Positions 61,000-64,000 of a stretch of DNA of 64,000 bases are shown one piece after another. A model generated the notes under the pieces. The model was given only the letters and a program-made list of their open reading frames with translations, ran no database searches and was not told the origin of the DNA. This DNA comes from Halorhabdus tiamatea SARL4B (GTDB lineage: Archaea; Halobacteriota; Halobacteria; Halobacteriales; Haloarculaceae): the NCBI RefSeq assembly GCF_000470655.1, contig NC_021921.1, forward strand, positions 868,001-932,000. Direction: 5' to 3'. The stretch's first letter is position 1, and each line of letters opens with the position of its first letter. A program made the position numbers and the translations under genes.

Positions 61000-62051
61000 G
61001 CGTCGAAACGGAAGGGGACGGATCCGAGGAGACGGCCGTCAGTCGCGGCGCGGATTCACGGCTCAGACGGCTCCTCCAGCGACGCCAGATCGGCGTCTTC
61101 ATCGGCTTTTTTCTCCTGTTCGGACTCATCGCGGTGACGCGGCCGGACCTTATCTTCGACTTCGATAGCGTCAGCACGCTGTTTCTCAACTGGGACGACT
61201 TCAGCGGGATCCTCTCGCAGTTGCTCCGGCAGGCGGCTCCCTACGTGATCATCGGGATCGGGATGACCTACCTGATGATCGGCGGCGAGTTCGACCTCTC
61301 GGTCGGGTCGATGTACGCCGTCGCTGGACTCACGTTCGCGATGTTGCTGACCGACTTCCGGCTGACCGTCACGGCAGCACTGGCGGTGGTCCTCCTCCTC
61401 GGGGCGGTCGTCGGGCTGGCCAACGGCGTCATCGTGACCAAGGTCGGCATCCCGTCGCTCATCACGACGATCGGGATGATGAGCGTCCTGCGCGGGTTCG
61501 CCTACTGGCTCACGACCGGCGGTTCGCGACAGCTCCCGGACGATCTGGGCTTGATCGACCTGTTTGGCGGGTCGATCACGGTCGCAGGGGTCGAGATCGC
61601 TTACATGGTGTTCTGGATGCTCGCCCTGATCGTCGTCTTCGGACTCGTCCTCCAGCAGACCCGCTTCGGTCACCACGTCTACGCGACGGGTGACGACGAG
61701 TCGGCCGCCGACCGGAGCGGCATCAACACCGATCGCGTCAAGGTCACGAACTTCGTCATCACGGGCGTCGTTACCGCCATCGCCGGCGTGCTCTCGATCG
61801 CGTACTTCGGCTCGATGTTCGGCTCCGCCGGACGTGGCTTCGAGCTGTTGATCATCGCCGCCGTCGTCATCGGCGGGACGAACCTCTTTGGCGGCGAGGG
61901 GAGCATCTCCGGGATGTTCCTCGGCTCACTCGTCATCGCCGTCATCCCCGTCCTCCTCGTGTTGAACGGGGTGTCCGTCGCGTTCCAGGAGACGTTGACC
62001 GGCGCGGTCATCATCGGCGCCGTGATGGTCGACATCTACCTCCGGGACTGA
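60996..62051 (+). CDS. CUT2 sugar ABC transporter permease (RbsC/FrcC type)
   Basis: A 351-residue permease with about 8-10 transmembrane segments. The block GMTYLMIGGEFDLSVGSMYAVAG (quoted in part: GGEFDLSVGSM) is diagnostic of the family, and FGHHVYATGDDESAADRSGI matches the cytoplasmic loop. Overlaps the ATPase stop by four bases (60996-60999), so translation is coupled. Confidence 0.94.
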   Translation: MSVETEGDGSEETAVSRGADSRLRRLLQRRQIGVFIGFFLLFGLIAVTRPDLIFDFDSVSTLFLNWDDFSGILSQLLRQAAPYVIIGIGMTYLMIGGEFDLSVGSMYAVAGLTFAMLLTDFRLTVTAALAVVLLLGAVVGLANGVIVTKVGIPSLITTIGMMSVLRGFAYWLTTGGSRQLPDDLGLIDLFGGSITVAGVEIAYMVFWMLALIVVFGLVLQQTRFGHHVYATGDDESAADRSGINTDRVKVTNFVITGVVTAIAGVLSIAYFGSMFGSAGRGFELLIIAAVVIGGTNLFGGEGSISGMFLGSLVIAVIPVLLVLNGVSVAFQETLTGAVIIGAVMVDIYLRD

Positions 62052-62279
62052 CTCCCGGTCCCGCTTTCAGGACACGTTGCGTGGAAACGGTCAGTCGGGT
62101 TCGATCCGGACGCGTTCCCGATATCGGCGATGACGACGCCGTTTTCGTGGGGCAACGACTATCGAGATGCATGCCAGATACGGGGGCCCCCCGTTCCCGG
62201 CATCAGTGGTTAGCGCTTCCGGGAGCGCTCCCTGGGATCAACAGGACAGCCTTTTCGCCCCCGACAGGGTAGAGAGGGT
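62052..62279. other. 228-base gap upstream of the EngB-like gene
   Basis: No gene is seen. The inverted pair GGTTAGCGCTTCC / GGGAGCGCTCCC around 62208-62230 makes a hairpin-prone run that could be a terminator of the transporter operon or regulatory. The EngB promoter is not clear. Confidence 0.3.
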
Positions 62280-62897
62280 ATGTTCGAGACGCGGCCGGAT
62301 CGGGGCGCAGAGGTCGTCCTCGCTGGACGGTCGAACGTGGGCAAGTCGACGCTGATGCGCGAACTCACCGGCCACACCTTCGACACCGGTCAACGCCCCG
62401 GCGTCACCAGAGAGCCCAACCACTACGACTGGACGGGGCCGGACTTCGTGCTGACGGATCTCCCCGGCTTTGGCTACATGAAAGGCGTCCCCGACGAGGT
62501 CCGCGAACAGATCAAGACCGACGTCGTCCGGTACATCGAGGCCAACGCCGACGCGATCCTCGTCGGAATCCTCGTCGTCGACGGCAAGAGTGTCATCGAC
62601 ATCATCGACCGCCACTCCGGCCCAGACGAGATTCCCCACGACGTCGAACTGTTTCACTTCCTGCGAGACGTTGGGATCCCGCCCGTGGTGGCCGTCAACA
62701 AGATGGACAAGGTCGACGATCGTGACGAACGATTGAACGAACTCTGTGATCGGCTGGGACTCCATCCACCCTGGCAGCAGTGGCAGGAGACCATCGCGCC
62801 GATCAGCGCCAAACGCGGCTCGATCGGTCCGCTGACAGAAGCCGTCCGTGAGCACCTCCACGAAGCCGAACGTGACGACCTGTTTCAGTTCTTCTGA
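62280..62897 (+). CDS. engB: EngB/YihA-type GTP-binding protein
   Basis: A 205-residue Ras-like GTPase: G1 [10 protein letters not shown]2 Thr in GVTREPNH, G3 DLPGFGYM, G4 NKMD and G5 SAKRG. It matches the EngB family, whose bacterial members help assemble the large ribosomal subunit. In archaea the role is less clear. It stands alone between a sugar transporter and a kinase gene, convergent with the latter. Confidence 0.93.
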   Translation: MFETRPDRGAEVVLAGRSNVGKSTLMRELTGHTFDTGQRPGVTREPNHYDWTGPDFVLTDLPGFGYMKGVPDEVREQIKTDVVRYIEANADAILVGILVVDGKSVIDIIDRHSGPDEIPHDVELFHFLRDVGIPPVVAVNKMDKVDDRDERLNELCDRLGLHPPWQQWQETIAPISAKRGSIGPLTEAVREHLHEAERDDLFQFF

Positions 62898-62923
62898 GCA
62901 GCGGGGGTCGGCGGAACTGACAG

Positions 62924-63835
62924 TCAACTGTCCATCGCCCAGATACGAACCTCGTCGAGCCGCGGTTCCGGGTCGAGTTCGCGAACGCTAGAGCCCATCA
63001 CGCCGACGAGTTGGGCCGAGGCAACCACGCCGGCCCGGAGCGCGCGTTCGGCGTCCCAGCCCTGCTCGAAGGCCCACAGGACCGCGGCGAGCATCGAGTC
63101 GCCGGCCCCCAGCGTGTCCACGACCTCGACGTCGAGCGCCGGGGCGTACAGCGTCTCCTCCGGGGTCACCATCACCGCGCCGTCGCTCCCCATCGAGGCG
63201 ATCACGCACTCGAAGCCCCGTTCCTGGAGGGTCTTCGCGGCGTCGACGCACTCGGTGACGGACTCTATTTCCCGTCCGGTCGCGGCCGCCAGTTCCTTGC
63301 GGTTCGGTTTGCAGTACTCGTATTCAGCGTCGAGTTCGGCCAGCACTTCGCCTGGCACCTCGACGGCGGTGTCCCAGTCGCCGGCCGTCGCGATCCGATC
63401 GACGTCGGCCGCGTCCATCCCCGGCAGCAGGCTCCCGCCGATGTTGAGCGTGTCCGGCTCGTACTGGGAAACGATCTCGATCAGTTCGTCGATCACGTCG
63501 CTGTCGACGGTCGGTCCCGTCTGATTGAGCTGGTACTTCTTCCGGGGCGTCAGGATCGTGGTGTTGATGCGGGTCACGCCCGCAACCCAGACGAAGTCCG
63601 TCGGCACGTCGTACGTGTCGAGGTCCTCTTCGATGAAATAGCCCGTGAAACCCCCGATCAGCCCCGTCGCAGCCGTCTCGGAGCCCAGGGCCTGGAGGAA
63701 CTGGGAGACGTTGACGCCGTTGCCACCCGAGGTGAACTGTGCCTCGACGCTGCGCTGGACGCTCTCGGATTCGAGCCCCGTGTTCATCTTGATCGTCTGA
63801 TCGACGGCGGGGTTCAGGGTGACAGTCACTATCAT
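62924..63835 (-). CDS. 1-phosphofructokinase-like PfkB kinase
   Basis: A 303-residue kinase of the 1-phosphofructokinase/tagatose-6-phosphate kinase group: start MIVTVTLNPAVDQTIKM, the GGNGVNVSQFLQALG substrate motif near 38, and the catalytic TLGAGDSMLAAVL near 243. FruK usually has GGKGxNV; Asn replaces Lys here. It could phosphorylate fructose 1-phosphate or another sugar phosphate. It is convergent with engB and close to the CUT2 transporter, but a sugar brought by an ABC system is not phosphorylated at position 1 during uptake, so the substrate is open. Confidence 0.88.
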   Translation of the reverse strand: MIVTVTLNPAVDQTIKMNTGLESESVQRSVEAQFTSGGNGVNVSQFLQALGSETAATGLIGGFTGYFIEEDLDTYDVPTDFVWVAGVTRINTTILTPRKKYQLNQTGPTVDSDVIDELIEIVSQYEPDTLNIGGSLLPGMDAADVDRIATAGDWDTAVEVPGEVLAELDAEYEYCKPNRKELAAATGREIESVTECVDAAKTLQERGFECVIASMGSDGAVMVTPEETLYAPALDVEVVDTLGAGDSMLAAVLWAFEQGWDAERALRAGVVASAQLVGVMGSSVRELDPEPRLDEVRIWAMDS

Positions 63836-64000
63836 GTACCTGAGTCCAGTAGGAGTGGTCTCCTGAATCTTCCGCTCTTCTCAATTCTTCGGCCGTGGTC
63901 TCCCAGACTCGCCACCTCGATCGGCGAGACGCCTCGCTGCGCCCGAAAGATATTTACTACTGGCTCCAAATTTAGTTACTAAGGATCTGAGTAACACATG
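63836..64000. promoter_or_regulatory. Promoter region before the kinase; possible next gene start at the edge
   Basis: The region is AT-rich near 63950-63975 (AAATTTAGTTACTAAGGATC). The minus-strand TATA of the kinase is not obvious. The window ends in ATG at 63998-64000, which could be the start codon of a plus-strand gene. Confidence 0.3.

Overview
The window is chromosomal DNA from an extremely halophilic archaeon. It is GC-rich, and its proteins are strongly acidic with few Lys. Extracellular proteins carry Tat lipoprotein signals (SRR/RRxF followed by LAGC), and an Orc1/Cdc6 protein and TrmB regulators are present. The density of glycoside hydrolases suggests a Halorhabdus-like sugar-degrading haloarchaeon; that genus guess is inference.

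Left part (1-21.7 kb): the start of a GH94-like phosphorylase, a GH3 beta-glucosidase, a sugar nucleotidyltransferase, a GT4 glycosyltransferase, a repeat protein with seven SPYxG nonapeptides, then a TrmB-regulated CUT1 sugar ABC transporter (ATPase, two permeases, Tat lipoprotein). These are followed by a fructokinase-like PfkB kinase, an alpha-glucan phosphorylase, MalQ, a VapBC module with a palindromic operator, and two divergently transcribed GH13 enzymes.

Middle (21.7-29.2 kb): a lower-GC island. It has a helical-repeat protein, an IS630-type element whose transposase is split by a -1 frame change at an A7 run, a small lipoprotein, and a 1478-residue secreted protein with calcium-binding repeats, a von Willebrand A domain and a HEIGHSF zinc-protease motif.

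Sugar block (29.2-42.8 kb): an amylosucrase fused to a CBM20, another GH13, two tandem GH13 alpha-glucosidases, a second TrmB, a GH31 and a GH32 with an extra N-terminal domain. None of these enzymes has a signal peptide. The picture is therefore import of oligosaccharides (maltodextrin, sucrose, fructan, isomalto-oligosaccharides) and breakdown or interconversion inside the cell, linked to glycogen-like glucan turnover.

Right part (42.8-64 kb): house-keeping-like genes (UspA, Orc1/Cdc6), a 303-bp intergenic element that can fold into a four-way cloverleaf, an 860-residue membrane protein built from two kinds of tandem repeat, and an IS200/IS605 element (TnpA+TnpB). An accessory stretch follows with a TumE/TumA-like toxin-antitoxin pair under two tandem operators and a truncated GT2. 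Next come an NCS2 nucleobase permease, and a tandem duplication of a secreted NodB-type deacetylase in which the second copy has lost its catalytic residues. The window ends with an SSSCA1-family zinc protein, a CUT2 (ribose/fructose-type) ABC transporter, an EngB-type GTPase and a 1-phosphofructokinase-like kinase.

The observations I would look at first are the cloverleaf element (45914-46216), the dead deacetylase paralogue with a gene relic between the copies, the TumE tandem operators, the amylosucrase-CBM20 fusion, and the VWA/metalloprotease island with its IS630 insertion.
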